Source of the DNA: Salinivibrio sharmensis
Lineage (GTDB): Bacteria; Pseudomonadota; Gammaproteobacteria; Enterobacterales; Vibrionaceae
Assembly: GCF_001995985.1 (NCBI RefSeq)
Contig: NZ_MUFC01000005.1
Coordinates: 120,691-184,690, forward strand
Length of the DNA: 64,000 nt
Reading direction: 5' to 3'
Shown: positions 47,095 to 57,220 of the stretch, piece by piece
Numbering within the stretch: position 1 is the first letter of the stretch
Layout: the number at the start of each line of letters is the position of its first letter
Program-made: the position numbers and the translations under genes
Notes under the pieces: model-generated
Told to the model about the DNA's origin: nothing
What the model saw: only the letters and a program-made list of their open reading frames with translations
Databases searched by the model: none

Positions 47095-48261
47095 ATGACA
47101 GAGAAAAAAACCGACACTATCGCTGTTCGGACCGGAATTGGCACTGACACCCAGCACCATGCGGTGGTCCCGCCTCTTTATTTGTCGACCAATTATCGTT
47201 TCCCCGCACTGGGTGATGTCCCTACTTATGACTATGCCCGCGGGGGTAATCCAACCCGTGCCCAGTTGGAACAAGCGCTGACTGAGCTAGAGGGAGGAGC
47301 CGGTGCGGTGGTGACCAACTGCGGGATGTCGGCAATTAACCTGGTGCTATCTCTGTTGGAAGCGGGGGATAAAATCGTCGCCCCGCACGATTGTTATGGC
47401 GGCACCTATCGCTTGCTCGAGTCACGGGCCAAACAAGGCATCTGGCAGGTGAGTTTTGTTGATCAGTCGGATCATGATGCGTTGGAACAGGCATTGGCTA
47501 AACAGCCCAAGCTGGTGATGGTGGAAACCCCATCCAATCCACTCTTACGCGTGGTCGATATCGAAGAAATATGCCAAAAAGCGCATCAAGTGGGGGCTTG
47601 GGTGGTGGTGGATAACACATTTTTATCGCCAGCTCTGCAAAAGCCCTTTGCGCTGGGCGCGGATATGGTGGTGCATTCCACTACCAAGTTTATTAATGGC
47701 CACTCTGATATCGTCGGTGGCGCTGTGGTGGCGCGTACCGGTGAATTGGCAGACACCTTGGCTTGGTGGGGAAACTGCTTAGGGGCAACGGGCAACGCCT
47801 TTGACAGTTATATGACATTGCGCGGGTTGCGTACCTTAGGCGCTCGGGTTAAACAACACCAGCAGAATACTGAAGCGGTACTTGGCTACCTACAAACGGT
47901 GTCGGCGGTGCGGAAAATATACTATCCCGGCTTGGCCTCTCACCCGGGTCATCAAATTGCTGCGCGCCAGCAAGCGGGGTTTGGTAGCATGCTGAGCCTA
48001 GAATTGGAGACTGACCAAACCGGTGTGGCGCGATTTATTGACGGCCTTTCGTTATTTACCCTGGCCGAGTCACTCGGGGGGGTAGAAAGTTTAGTCACGC
48101 ATCCTGGCTCGATGACACACAGAGCCATGAGTGATGCCGCGCAAGCGGAGGCGGGCATCGCACCGACCTTGTTACGTTTTTCCATCGGGTTAGAAGATGC
48201 GCAAGATTTAGTGGCTGACCTCGCCAGCGCTTTTTCTCGTTTGGAGCAGCACACCGCTTAA
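47095..48261 (+). CDS. metB: cystathionine gamma-synthase
   Basis: 388 residues starting MTEKKTDTIAVRTGIGTD. It condenses O-succinylhomoserine and cysteine to cystathionine in methionine synthesis. The PLP lysine is K198 in HSTTKFINGHSD, and YDYARGGNPTR and SLGGVESLVTHPGSMTHR are family features. It forms an operon with metL under MetJ control. Confidence 0.94.
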   Translation: MTEKKTDTIAVRTGIGTDTQHHAVVPPLYLSTNYRFPALGDVPTYDYARGGNPTRAQLEQALTELEGGAGAVVTNCGMSAINLVLSLLEAGDKIVAPHDCYGGTYRLLESRAKQGIWQVSFVDQSDHDALEQALAKQPKLVMVETPSNPLLRVVDIEEICQKAHQVGAWVVVDNTFLSPALQKPFALGADMVVHSTTKFINGHSDIVGGAVVARTGELADTLAWWGNCLGATGNAFDSYMTLRGLRTLGARVKQHQQNTEAVLGYLQTVSAVRKIYYPGLASHPGHQIAARQQAGFGSMLSLELETDQTGVARFIDGLSLFTLAESLGGVESLVTHPGSMTHRAMSDAAQAEAGIAPTLLRFSIGLEDAQDLVADLASAFSRLEQHTA

Positions 48262-48322
48262 AGACGGCGCATCAATACGCCCCGTTTTACCGAGATTGAT
48301 AGACATTAAGAGAGACCTTGTC

Positions 48323-50764
48323 ATGCAAGCGCAACCGACGGAAACGTCCCCAGAGTTACAACGCCAATTGCACAAGTTTGGTGGCAGTAGCCTCGCGAGC
48401 CCCGATTGTTATCGCCGCGTAGTCGATGTATTGACTGCCCATGCGAATCAACACGACCTGATTGTGGTGTCGGCGGCCGGAAAAACCACTAACCAGCTGA
48501 TTATGTGGTTGGGACAGTTAAACAAAGATGGGCGAGTTGCGCACGAGACGTTGCAAACGGTGCGAGCCTTCCAGCAAGATTTGATTGAAAACTTGGTGGA
48601 TGGAGAGTCAAAACAACAGCTGGTGGATGCACTTTACGCTGATATTGCTACCATTGCGTCGTTGGGCGATAACGGCGTGAGCGAGAGTGACAAAGCGTAC
48701 GTGCAAGGTTTTGGTGAGGTGTGGTCAGCGCGTCTATTGGCTCAGCTACTCACTCAGCATCAACGTGCGGCGGTAATGCTAGATTCACGCCAGTGTTTGC
48801 GCGCCGAGTGCGCCGCTCAGCCGGAAGTGGATCGCGGTGCGTCTTGGCCTTTGCTGCAAAATCAGCTTTCGCAGCATGGCGATACGCATGTGGTGATCAC
48901 CGGCTTTATGGCGCAAAACCAAGCAGGTGAAACCGTGCTGCTTGGTCGCAATGGCTCCGATTACTCGGCCACTGTACTGGGTGCTTTAGCTGGTGTGAGC
49001 CGTGTGACCATTTGGAGTGACGTAGCCGGGGTGTATAGCGCGGATCCACGTCATGTTGATAATGCGTGTTTGTTGCCTTTAATCCGTCTTGACGAGGCGG
49101 GCGAGCTGGCGCGTCTCGCCGCCCCCGTGCTGCATAGCCGAACCTTACAGCCGGTGGCGCAAAGTGCCACCGACCTGACTTTACGTTGTACGCATGCGCC
49201 AGATAGTGGTTCAACACGTATCGAGCGTGTATTAGCGACCGGGCGTGGTGCCAAGATCATTACGGCGTTGGATGAGGTGAGTTTGCTGCAGTTCGATGTG
49301 GCCCGCGGCCAGGATTTTCAGGCGATAAAGCAGGAGCTTAGCCGGATTTTGTCACAGCTGAAGGTACAGCCACTGGCAACCGATGATCAAGACGATCAAT
49401 ACCGAATCTTGTTGGCATTTACCACGGAAGTGGTTGCGCTAGTGATGGCGCAAATTCAAGATGCCGGCTTATCCGCTGAGCTCAAACTGCGTGAAGGCTT
49501 TACCATGGTAGCGGCCGTCGGGGCTGGCGTGGTGAACAACCCCGTTCATTGCCATGGCTTTTACCAACAACTCAAATCCCAACCGGTGGAGTTTATCAGT
49601 GAGTCAGCGTCTGGGCTCAGCATGGTTGCTATCCTTCGCCAAGTACACACTCAAGCCCTCGTGGCCAGCATGCACGATGCCTTGTTTCAAGCCCAGCGTC
49701 GTATTGGTTTGGTGCTAGTGGGTAAAGGTAATATTGGTACCCGCTGGCTAAGCCTCTTTGCCGAGCAAAAATCACACTTGGAAAAGCGTCATGGCAAGGA
49801 AGTCTCACTGATTTCAGTGGTGGACAGTCGCAACCAATGGCTTGATTTTGCCGGCATTGATGCGACGCGGGTGTTGGAGGGGTTTGACGAGCGTTGTGAA
49901 CCTTACTTCGACGATGAATGGCTCATCCGTCTACTCAATCACCCGTATGACGATGTGATTGTGTTGGACGTTACTGCTAGTGCGTCACTTGCGTACTTAT
50001 ATCCGCGACTGGCTGAGCATGGCTTTCACTTAATCTCCGCCAATAAAGAGGCGGGCGCCGCACCTGCCGAGCAGTACCACGCGATTCAGCAGGCGTTTAG
50101 CAAAACCGGTCGCCATTGGCTCTACAATGCGACCGTGGGCGCCGGGTTACCGATTAACTACGCGGTGCAAGACCTTCGTGAAAGTGGTGACACGATTGTT
50201 GCGCTGTCTGGGATCTTTTCTGGCACCTTATCATGGCTGTTTTTGCAATTTAGTGGTGAAGTGCCGTTTAGCGTGTTACTGGAACAAGCGTGGCAGCAAG
50301 GCTTAACGGAACCTGACCCACGGGATGATCTTTCTGGGGCTGACGTGGTACGTAAATTGGTGATTTTGGCGCGAGAGGCGGGCATGTCGCTTGAGCCAGA
50401 GCAGGTTAAGGTCGAGTCTTTAGTGCCCAACGCTTTAGCATCTCTTTCTTTAGATGCGTTTCTTGATAACGCTCACCAGATGGATGAACGACTGCAAGAG
50501 CGTTTAGAGAAGGCACACAAAGATCGCGCTGTGCTGCGCTATGTGGCGCGCTTGGAGGTTAACGGCAACGCCCATGTGAGCCTAGAAACCCTACCCAGCG
50601 AGCATCCACTTGCGCATCTATTACCGTGTGACAATGTGTTTGCGATTGAAAGCCAATGGTATCGCGAGAACCCTTTGGTCATTCGTGGGCCAGGGGCGGG
50701 ACGCGATGTCACCGCAGGCGCCATTCAATCCGATTTAAATCGCTTGATAAGTCGCCTTCACTAA
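48323..50764 (+). CDS. metL: bifunctional aspartokinase II / homoserine dehydrogenase II
   Basis: 813 residues from MQAQPTETSPELQ, with AAGAGAG before the start; a longer open frame to 48296 is unlikely. The N-terminal aspartokinase (about 24-300, KFGGSSLA, GRNGSDYSAT) is followed by regulatory-type segments and a homoserine dehydrogenase (about 458-813, GKGNIGTRW, TADKGA-like SANKEAG, LVIRGPGAGRDVTAG). It supplies homoserine for methionine. It lies 61 bases after metB. Confidence 0.95.
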   Translation: MQAQPTETSPELQRQLHKFGGSSLASPDCYRRVVDVLTAHANQHDLIVVSAAGKTTNQLIMWLGQLNKDGRVAHETLQTVRAFQQDLIENLVDGESKQQLVDALYADIATIASLGDNGVSESDKAYVQGFGEVWSARLLAQLLTQHQRAAVMLDSRQCLRAECAAQPEVDRGASWPLLQNQLSQHGDTHVVITGFMAQNQAGETVLLGRNGSDYSATVLGALAGVSRVTIWSDVAGVYSADPRHVDNACLLPLIRLDEAGELARLAAPVLHSRTLQPVAQSATDLTLRCTHAPDSGSTRIERVLATGRGAKIITALDEVSLLQFDVARGQDFQAIKQELSRILSQLKVQPLATDDQDDQYRILLAFTTEVVALVMAQIQDAGLSAELKLREGFTMVAAVGAGVVNNPVHCHGFYQQLKSQPVEFISESASGLSMVAILRQVHTQALVASMHDALFQAQRRIGLVLVGKGNIGTRWLSLFAEQKSHLEKRHGKEVSLISVVDSRNQWLDFAGIDATRVLEGFDERCEPYFDDEWLIRLLNHPYDDVIVLDVTASASLAYLYPRLAEHGFHLISANKEAGAAPAEQYHAIQQAFSKTGRHWLYNATVGAGLPINYAVQDLRESGDTIVALSGIFSGTLSWLFLQFSGEVPFSVLLEQAWQQGLTEPDPRDDLSGADVVRKLVILAREAGMSLEPEQVKVESLVPNALASLSLDAFLDNAHQMDERLQERLEKAHKDRAVLRYVARLEVNGNAHVSLETLPSEHPLAHLLPCDNVFAIESQWYRENPLVIRGPGAGRDVTAGAIQSDLNRLISRLH

Positions 50765-50788
50765 CCCGCTAATGGATAACCGTGATCA

Positions 50789-50822
50789 AGCTGTCTGCGC
50801 GCTGCGTAGGCAGCTTTTTTTG
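50789..50822 (+). terminator. terminator of metBL
   Basis: AAGCTG and CAGCTT close an imperfect stem with an inner CGC/GCG pair, followed by a T-run, about 25 bases after the metL stop. Confidence 0.75.
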
Positions 50823-50937
50823 TGCCGTTACCCGCGTTGTGATGTGTGCATTGATGGCTGTGTCGTCTATCTTCATAACATCATGAGTTTTTTTCATGGC
50901 TTGTGTCGTTGACATTTTAGCCGAATCACGACAACCT

Positions 50938-50966
50938 TTAGACATATGGACGTCTAAACGTATAAA
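50938..50966 (+). promoter_or_regulatory. metF promoter overlapped by met boxes
   Basis: TTAGAC (50938-50943) and TATAAA (50961-50966) are 17 bases apart. Between and over them lie 8-bp units AGACATAT (50940-50947), GGACGTCT (50948-50955) and AAACGTAT (50956-50963), a MetJ operator in register. Binding would block the promoter directly. Confidence 0.85.
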
Positions 50967-50970
50967 TTAA

Positions 50971-51924
<954 letters not shown>

Positions 51925-51954
51925 AAAATACGCCCCGAAGTGGCGGGGCGTATT
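51925..51954. terminator. bidirectional terminator between metF and aphA
   Basis: AATACGCCCCG (51927-51937) pairs with CGGGGCGTATT (51944-51954). On the minus strand a run of T residues follows, making it strongest for aphA. Confidence 0.88.
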
Positions 51955-51982
51955 GGGTTGCGTGTTGTGTTTGTTGTATTGA

Positions 51983-52531
51983 TTAGGCGCTGGCCGCGAG
52001 CATGGTGAGCTCGTCACGCACTTCTTGCGCCCAGGCCAACCAGGCGCGGCGTTGATGAATACTGCGTCGCAGCGCAAGGCGCATTAAACGTTGTTGTGAG
52101 GTCAGTAAGGCGGCTTGTCCGTACTCACGTTGCTCAAGCTGAGTATAGTGATTAAGGAGCTGCTGAGACTCAATAATCAAATTATTCACATGATCCAGCA
52201 TGGGAGCTGGGTCAAGCACATCACAACTGAGTAATCTTGCCACGTACTCGTCACGCGGCGGCGCTAACTTAGGCGCTTGAATAAACCAGGCTTCTAGCAT
52301 GTCGGTGCCAACAGGCGTGATGGCATACACCTTTCTATCCGGTTTACCCACTTGTGGCTCAAGTCGGTAAGTGACAGCTCCTCGGTCTGCGAGCTTATTG
52401 AGTTCACGATATACCTGCTGATGGCTGGCTTTCCACACATTACTGATGGTGGTGGAAAAGGCCTTGGTAATATCGTAACCGGTGGCTTCGCAGTTGCTCA
52501 GCACTGTCAGTATTACATGGGGGAGTGACAT
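51983..52531 (-). CDS. aphA: AphA-type PadR-family regulator
   Basis: 182 residues starting MSLPHVILTVLSNCEATGYDI, closely matching the start of Vibrio AphA, and WKASHQQVYRELNKL is also conserved. AphA is the low-cell-density quorum-sensing regulator of vibrios and, in V. cholerae, activates virulence genes. The PadR winged helix (about 1-85) is followed by a coiled dimerisation region. It lies near ppc, as in V. cholerae, but with metY between. Divergence in the C-terminal half is noticeable, so target genes may differ. Confidence 0.87.
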   Translation of the reverse strand: MSLPHVILTVLSNCEATGYDITKAFSTTISNVWKASHQQVYRELNKLADRGAVTYRLEPQVGKPDRKVYAITPVGTDMLEAWFIQAPKLAPPRDEYVARLLSCDVLDPAPMLDHVNNLIIESQQLLNHYTQLEQREYGQAALLTSQQRLMRLALRRSIHQRRAWLAWAQEVRDELTMLAASA

Positions 52532-52596
52532 CTCTTATATCCACAGTTTTATTTGTACAACGGTTGTGTAGCGTCGGGCGATTAGCCTTCTTTGGG

Positions 52597-53874
52597 CTAT
52601 TTCACCGCCTCCAGCGCTTGTTCTAAATCGGCAATGATGTCATCAATATGCTCAATGCCGACACAAAGACGGATCATCTCTGGGGTCACCCCGGCTTTCG
52701 CTTGCTCTTGCTCATTCAATTGGCGGTGCGTGGTCGAGGCGGGATGGCATGCCAGCGATTTCGCGTCACCAATATTTACCAAACGCTTGAAAAGGTTCAG
52801 CGCATCATAAAACTTCACCCCTTCGTCAAAGCCGCCTTTTAAGCCAAATGACAGCAATGAGGCCGGCAGTCCTCCGCGGATAAGCGACTTAGCACGTTGG
52901 TAATGAGGATGATGGGGTTGACCGGCATAGTTAACCCACGCGACAGCTGGGTGATTGGCAAGGTAATCGGCTACGGCTTTAGCGTTCTCACAATGGCGCT
53001 CCATACGCAGGCTCAAGGTCTCTAACCCCTGCATCAACATAAAAGCATTCATCGGCGAGAGTGCCGCGCCACTGTTACGCAACGGCACCGTACGGGCGCG
53101 GGCAATAAACGCGGCTGGGCCAAACGTCTCACTATAAACCACGCCGTGATAGGCAGGCTCCGGTTGTGAGAATTGCGGGAAGCGGGCTTGATGTGCCACC
53201 CAGTCAAAGGTGCCGCCATCGACAATCATACCGCCAAGGGTGGTGCCATGGCCGCCAATGTACTTGGTCAGTGAGTGCACCACGATATCGGCACCATGCT
53301 CAATCGGTTTACACAAAACCGGCGTGGCCACGGTATTGTCGACCACCAACGGGACCCCGTGCGCGTGAGCGACCTTGGCAAAACCGGGTATATCCGCGAT
53401 ATTGCCGGCCGGATTACCAATCGACTCGCAATAGACTGCTTTGGTGTTGTCATCAATCAGCGCCTCAATCGCACTGGCGTCGTCACTCGCGGCAAAACGC
53501 ACCTCGATGCCTTGCTCGGGGAGCATGTGGGCAAACAAGGTATAGGTGCCCCCATAAAGCTGTGGTGTGGCGACGATGTTATCACCGGCCTTGGCGAGAG
53601 TTTGAATGGTATAGGTGATGGCGGCCGCACCAGCACTGACACACAGTCCCGCAATACCGCCTTCGAGTGCCGCCACCCGTTGCTCCAACACGTCGTTAGT
53701 CGGATTCATGATCCGTGAGTAGATATTGCCCGGTACATCAAGATTGAACAGGTCAGCACCATGTTGGGCATTATCAAATTCGTAAGCGACGGTTTGATAG
53801 ATGGGCGTTGCCACCGACTTGGTGGTGGGGTCGGTCTGATAGCCGTGATGAATCGAGAGGGTTTCGTCTTTCAT
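52597..53874 (-). CDS. metY: O-acetylhomoserine sulfhydrylase (O-acetylhomoserine aminocarboxypropyltransferase)
   Basis: 425 residues starting MKDETLSIHHGYQTDPTTKS, the length and N-terminus of MetY-type enzymes. It makes homocysteine directly from O-acetylhomoserine and sulfide. The PLP lysine is K204 in SLTKYIGGHGTT. It coexists with metB in the same window, so both transsulfuration and direct sulfhydrylation seem available. No met box is visible upstream. The substrate (acetyl or succinyl ester) cannot be read with certainty. Confidence 0.9.
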   Translation of the reverse strand: MKDETLSIHHGYQTDPTTKSVATPIYQTVAYEFDNAQHGADLFNLDVPGNIYSRIMNPTNDVLEQRVAALEGGIAGLCVSAGAAAITYTIQTLAKAGDNIVATPQLYGGTYTLFAHMLPEQGIEVRFAASDDASAIEALIDDNTKAVYCESIGNPAGNIADIPGFAKVAHAHGVPLVVDNTVATPVLCKPIEHGADIVVHSLTKYIGGHGTTLGGMIVDGGTFDWVAHQARFPQFSQPEPAYHGVVYSETFGPAAFIARARTVPLRNSGAALSPMNAFMLMQGLETLSLRMERHCENAKAVADYLANHPAVAWVNYAGQPHHPHYQRAKSLIRGGLPASLLSFGLKGGFDEGVKFYDALNLFKRLVNIGDAKSLACHPASTTHRQLNEQEQAKAGVTPEMIRLCVGIEHIDDIIADLEQALEAVK

Positions 53875-54016
53875 GGCAATTCCTTTGCGTTGTTGGGTCG
53901 CGTCAGTGCGACCTTCAATAGTAATAATATTATCAATGCAACAGCAAGCATTCGCTGCGGCTTTGCATAAAAAAGTCTGTGGTCAGGATTTCCTCAGCGT
54001 CGTTCATGTGCCAAGA

Positions 54017-54044
54017 CAAAAAAGCCGCACCCAAGGGTACGGCT
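54017..54044 (-). terminator. terminator of ppc
   Basis: AGCCGCACCC and GGGTACGGCT form a stem with one mismatch around AA, followed on the minus strand by six T residues, 13 bases after the ppc stop. Confidence 0.82.
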
Positions 54045-54057
54045 CTACTATCAAGGA

Positions 54058-56691
54058 TTAACCGGTATTGCGCAGCCCCGCGGCAATCCCCGCGATGGAA
54101 ATCATCAAGGCATCGTCGAGCGATTGGTCGGGATCCGCTTGTTGACGCGTTCGATACAAGAGCTCGGCTTGCAGCATATTGAGCGGCTCAACATAAATAT
54201 TACGTAAGCGAATCGCTTCAGCGCCCCATGGGTTTTGCTCCATCAGGTTGTCGCTGTTTTCCACCGCCAGCACTACCTGAATATCTTGGCGCAATTGCTT
54301 ACGCAAGGATTCACCTAACGGCCAGAGGCTCTCATCGACCAAGCGCTGATCATAGTACTTGGCAATATCTAGGTTAGTTTTGGTAAACACCATTTCTAGC
54401 ATGCCAAGACGGGTGGAGAAAAACGGCCATTCGCGGCACATTTCTTCCAGCTGAGCTTTGTGGCCCTTTGAAATGGCGTGATCGATAGCCTGTCCCGCCC
54501 CCAGCCAAGCTGGCAGCAACAAACGGTTTTGACTCCAGGCGAAAATCCAAGGAATCGCGCGCAAGCTTTCCACACCACCGTTGGGATTGCGCTTAGAGGG
54601 GCGCGATCCCAGTGGCAGTTTGCCTAACTCAAGCTCAGGCGTGGTAGAGCGGAAGTAAGGGACAAATTGCTCATGGCCGCGTACCACATCACGGTAGGCT
54701 TGGCATGAGATGTCACTTAAGGTGTCCATCAGCTGACGCCACTCTTGCTTAGGCTCTGGTGGTGGCAGCAAGTTCGCTTCCAAAATGGCGCTGGTGTACA
54801 GGTTTAAGCTGTTGACGGCGACGTCAGGCAGACCCAATTTAAAGCGGATCATCTCGCCTTGCTCGGTCACCCGCAAACCGCCTTTTAAGCTGCGCGGAGG
54901 TTGTGAGAGCAAAGCTGCATGCGCGGGTGCACCACCGCGACCTACGGTGCCGCCACGACCGTGGAAAAGGGTGAGATTAACCCCTTGCTCATCACATAAA
55001 TTGACCAGTGCTTCCATGGCGCGATATTGCGCCCAACCGGCGGCCATCACCCCAGCGTCTTTCGCTGAATCCGAGTAACCGATCATCACCATTTGGAAGT
55101 TCTGGGTAAAGCCTCGGTACCAATCAATGGCCAGTAGCTCACCAATCACTGCCTCGGCATTGTTCAGATCGTCCAAGGTTTCGAATAGCGGACACACGTC
55201 CATGCGGAATGGACAACCCGCTTCTTTTAGCAGTAAATGCACGGCCAGCACGTCGGAGGCGGTGCGGGCCATCGAAATCACGTAGGTACCCAAGGCTTCA
55301 CGCGGCTGTTCGGCAATCACGCGGCAGGTGTCGATCACTTCTTGGACGTCAGGCGACGGTGACCAATCACGTGGCAACAACGGACGTTTAGAGGCCAGCT
55401 CACGGGTCAAGAAGGCTTGCTTGTCTTGCTCGCTCCATTGGGCGTAATCGCCCATCCCCAAATAACGGGTCACTTCTGAGAGCACATCGGCATGGCGGGT
55501 ACTTTCTTGGCGAATATCGAGTTTGATCAGGTGCACGCCAAAGCATTGCACGCAGCGGAGCAAGTCAAGCAATTTGCCGTCGGCAATAATGCCCATGCCA
55601 CATTGATGGAGCGACTGGTAACAGGCCAGTAAAGGCTGCCACAATTGCTGGGTGTCGGTCAGGATCCCTTGTGAGGAGGCACGTTCGCCTTTCAGTTTGG
55701 CGTCCAAATAGCTCAAAGTGTGGGTTAGCTGACTGCGCATGGTTTTGAGGATGGCGCGATACGGTTCGTGCGCCTCGCCGGCCATCTCACGCACGGTGTC
55801 ATCACACTGTGTCATTGACAGTTCACTGATCAAATCTTGCACATCGCGCAAATACAAATCCGCTGCTTTCCAGCGTGATAACAGCATTACTTCGCGGGTA
55901 ACCTCACTGGTAACATAGGGGTTACCGTCGCGGTCGCCGCCCATCCACGAGGAAATTTGTACCGGTTTGGCATCAATGGGCAAGTTGATGTCGAGGTGGC
56001 TTTCAAGCTGCTGATCAAACTGGCGTAAAAACGCCGGTACTGCTTGCCACAGTGAATTTTCAATCACCGCAAAGCCCCACTTGGCTTCATCAAGTGGGGT
56101 AGGTCGCTCTTGGCGAATCACGTCGGTGTGCCATGCTTGTGCAATCAACTGTTCAAGACGTTTCTCCGTTTTGGCACGCTCTGCCGCTCCCAAATGTTCA
56201 CTGAGCTCTAACTTCGATAAGCACTTATTAATCTGCACCAAGTTGTGGATAGTGGTACGGCGTGCGATTTCGGTTGGGTGAGCGGTCAGGACTAACTCAA
56301 TTTTTAAATCGGCGATCGCTTGTTGCGCGTCATTGGCATTAATCTCACCTTGGCTGACACGGCGGAGTAAATCGTCGATAGCATCCGGGCTGCACTCCAG
56401 CGCGTCGCATTGACGCGAGACGGTGTGATATTGCTCGGCGATATTAGTCAGATTCAAAAATTGGCTAAAGGCGCGGGCGACCGGAAGCAGTTGGTCAGCC
56501 GGCAAGTTTTGCAGCACGGTTTTCAGCTTAGCATGATCGTCCTGATTGCCAGCGGCAGCCGATTTTGAGAGCTGACGAATTTCCTCAACTTTTTCTAGGA
56601 GTGCTGGACCATGGGCATCTTGGATGGTGTTACCCAGCAGACGGCCAAGCATACTGACATTGCTTTTTAAGGCAGAGTACTTTTCGTTCAT
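54058..56691 (-). CDS. ppc: phosphoenolpyruvate carboxylase
   Basis: 877 residues from [20 protein letters not shown]; a TTG seven codons earlier is less likely. It carboxylates PEP to oxaloacetate to refill the TCA cycle. His138 lies in [28 protein letters not shown] and [12 protein letters not shown] are catalytic segments, and the protein ends in the typical AGLRNTG. It is separated from argC by a long gap where argE would be expected in vibrios. Confidence 0.97.
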   Translation of the reverse strand: MNEKYSALKSNVSMLGRLLGNTIQDAHGPALLEKVEEIRQLSKSAAAGNQDDHAKLKTVLQNLPADQLLPVARAFSQFLNLTNIAEQYHTVSRQCDALECSPDAIDDLLRRVSQGEINANDAQQAIADLKIELVLTAHPTEIARRTTIHNLVQINKCLSKLELSEHLGAAERAKTEKRLEQLIAQAWHTDVIRQERPTPLDEAKWGFAVIENSLWQAVPAFLRQFDQQLESHLDINLPIDAKPVQISSWMGGDRDGNPYVTSEVTREVMLLSRWKAADLYLRDVQDLISELSMTQCDDTVREMAGEAHEPYRAILKTMRSQLTHTLSYLDAKLKGERASSQGILTDTQQLWQPLLACYQSLHQCGMGIIADGKLLDLLRCVQCFGVHLIKLDIRQESTRHADVLSEVTRYLGMGDYAQWSEQDKQAFLTRELASKRPLLPRDWSPSPDVQEVIDTCRVIAEQPREALGTYVISMARTASDVLAVHLLLKEAGCPFRMDVCPLFETLDDLNNAEAVIGELLAIDWYRGFTQNFQMVMIGYSDSAKDAGVMAAGWAQYRAMEALVNLCDEQGVNLTLFHGRGGTVGRGGAPAHAALLSQPPRSLKGGLRVTEQGEMIRFKLGLPDVAVNSLNLYTSAILEANLLPPPEPKQEWRQLMDTLSDISCQAYRDVVRGHEQFVPYFRSTTPELELGKLPLGSRPSKRNPNGGVESLRAIPWIFAWSQNRLLLPAWLGAGQAIDHAISKGHKAQLEEMCREWPFFSTRLGMLEMVFTKTNLDIAKYYDQRLVDESLWPLGESLRKQLRQDIQVVLAVENSDNLMEQNPWGAEAIRLRNIYVEPLNMLQAELLYRTRQQADPDQSLDDALMISIAGIAAGLRNTG

Positions 56692-57034
56692 AGCGTATCC
56701 ATTCTGTAACAAAGTTACATCCTACTGTGACTGTAAAGAACCAATCTAGCGAATATTACGCGATCGGGTCAACTTAACCGCAAATTAGCGCGAAAACTGG
56801 CCGCCGGATTTGATGCTTATCATAGAGCTACCCCAAAAGCTGAAAAAAAGTTTCAGCTTTCAGGTTTGCCAGCCTTCTGAGGGCGTCTCCGCGCCCGCCA
56901 TATCGCGACTTTCTCGTGAATGGCAGTAGTGTTATTTGCATGGTTAGATGGAATTATTGCTCTAATATGAATGAATAGACATTAAAAGTGATTTTTTACG
57001 CTTTTTGGGGTTGACGGCCAAACGGGAATGCGAT
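56692..57034. other. gap upstream of ppc and argC without a gene
   Basis: This part of the 529-bp gap has no supported gene. A perfect 10-bp hairpin AAAGCTGAAA / TTTCAGCTTT (56836-56860) and a GGGCG/CGCCC hairpin near 56880-56900 are visible. The ppc promoter must lie here. An ARG-like box sits at 56970-56987 and the argC promoter at 57011-57039. Confidence 0.6.
56970..56987. promoter_or_regulatory. upstream ARG-like box
   Basis: TGAAT-AGAC-ATTAA matches 9 of the 10 fixed bases of the ArgR box (TGAAT-N4-ATTCA). It lies about 50 bases upstream of the argC promoter. Confidence 0.55.
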
Positions 57035-57039
57035 AAAAA
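57011..57039 (+). promoter_or_regulatory. argCBGH promoter
   Basis: TTGACG (57011-57016) and TAAAAA (57034-57039) are 17 bases apart. The -10 overlaps the first ARG box, as expected for repression by ArgR. Confidence 0.6.
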
Positions 57040-57073
57040 ATAACCATTCACTATTTATGAATAAAAATATTTT
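57035..57073. promoter_or_regulatory. paired ARG boxes of the arginine operon
   Basis: Two 18-bp boxes, 57035-57052 (with ATTCA in the right half) and 57056-57073 (with TGAAT in the left half), are separated by exactly three bases, the spacing used by hexameric ArgR. Each has one perfect and one degenerate half-site. Confidence 0.75.
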
Positions 57074-57086
57074 TTGAGAGTTGACC

Positions 57087-57137
57087 ATGATGCCACTCGC
57101 AGCCAAACACAACGCCCTTTCTGCTCGACGACGCTAG
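57087..57137 (+). CDS. candidate arginine leader peptide (16 residues)
   Basis: The frame MMPLAAKHNALSARRR ends with codons CGA-CGA-CGC directly before TAG. GAGAG six bases upstream of the ATG is a good ribosome site. It lies downstream of the argC promoter and ARG boxes and upstream of argC, exactly where a leader peptide would be. Three consecutive arginine codons before the stop suggest that ribosome stalling or slow termination could sense charged arginyl-tRNA. No T-run terminator follows, so any control might be translational. It is a hypothesis from sequence only. Confidence 0.5.
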   Translation: MMPLAAKHNALSARRR

Positions 57138-57190
57138 CCTGCTTTGCGTGGCTATCGGCTACGCCCTCGATACTCTGCTGCCCCGCAGCA
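57135..57190 (+). promoter_or_regulatory. possible alternative hairpins after the arg leader peptide
   Basis: TAGCC at the leader stop (57135-57139) can pair with GGCTA at 57150-57154 or 57157-57161. A competing hairpin GCGTGGC / GCTACGC (57146-57152 with 57158-57164) uses the same bases. A perfect TGCTGC-CCC-GCAGCA hairpin (57076+100: 57176-57190) follows. A ribosome on the arginine codons would cover the first partner. The argC ribosome site (AAGAGAG, 57208-57214) lies just beyond. Confidence 0.4.
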
Positions 57191-57220
57191 CGCCTTAAAC
57201 ACCTATAAAGAGAGACACCC

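Noticed and set aside
52597-53874. metY as an alternative cystathionine gamma-lyase or methionine gamma-lyase
   Set aside because: Length of 425 residues and the N-terminal and insert pattern are those of O-acetylhomoserine sulfhydrylases; the shorter lyases lack them.
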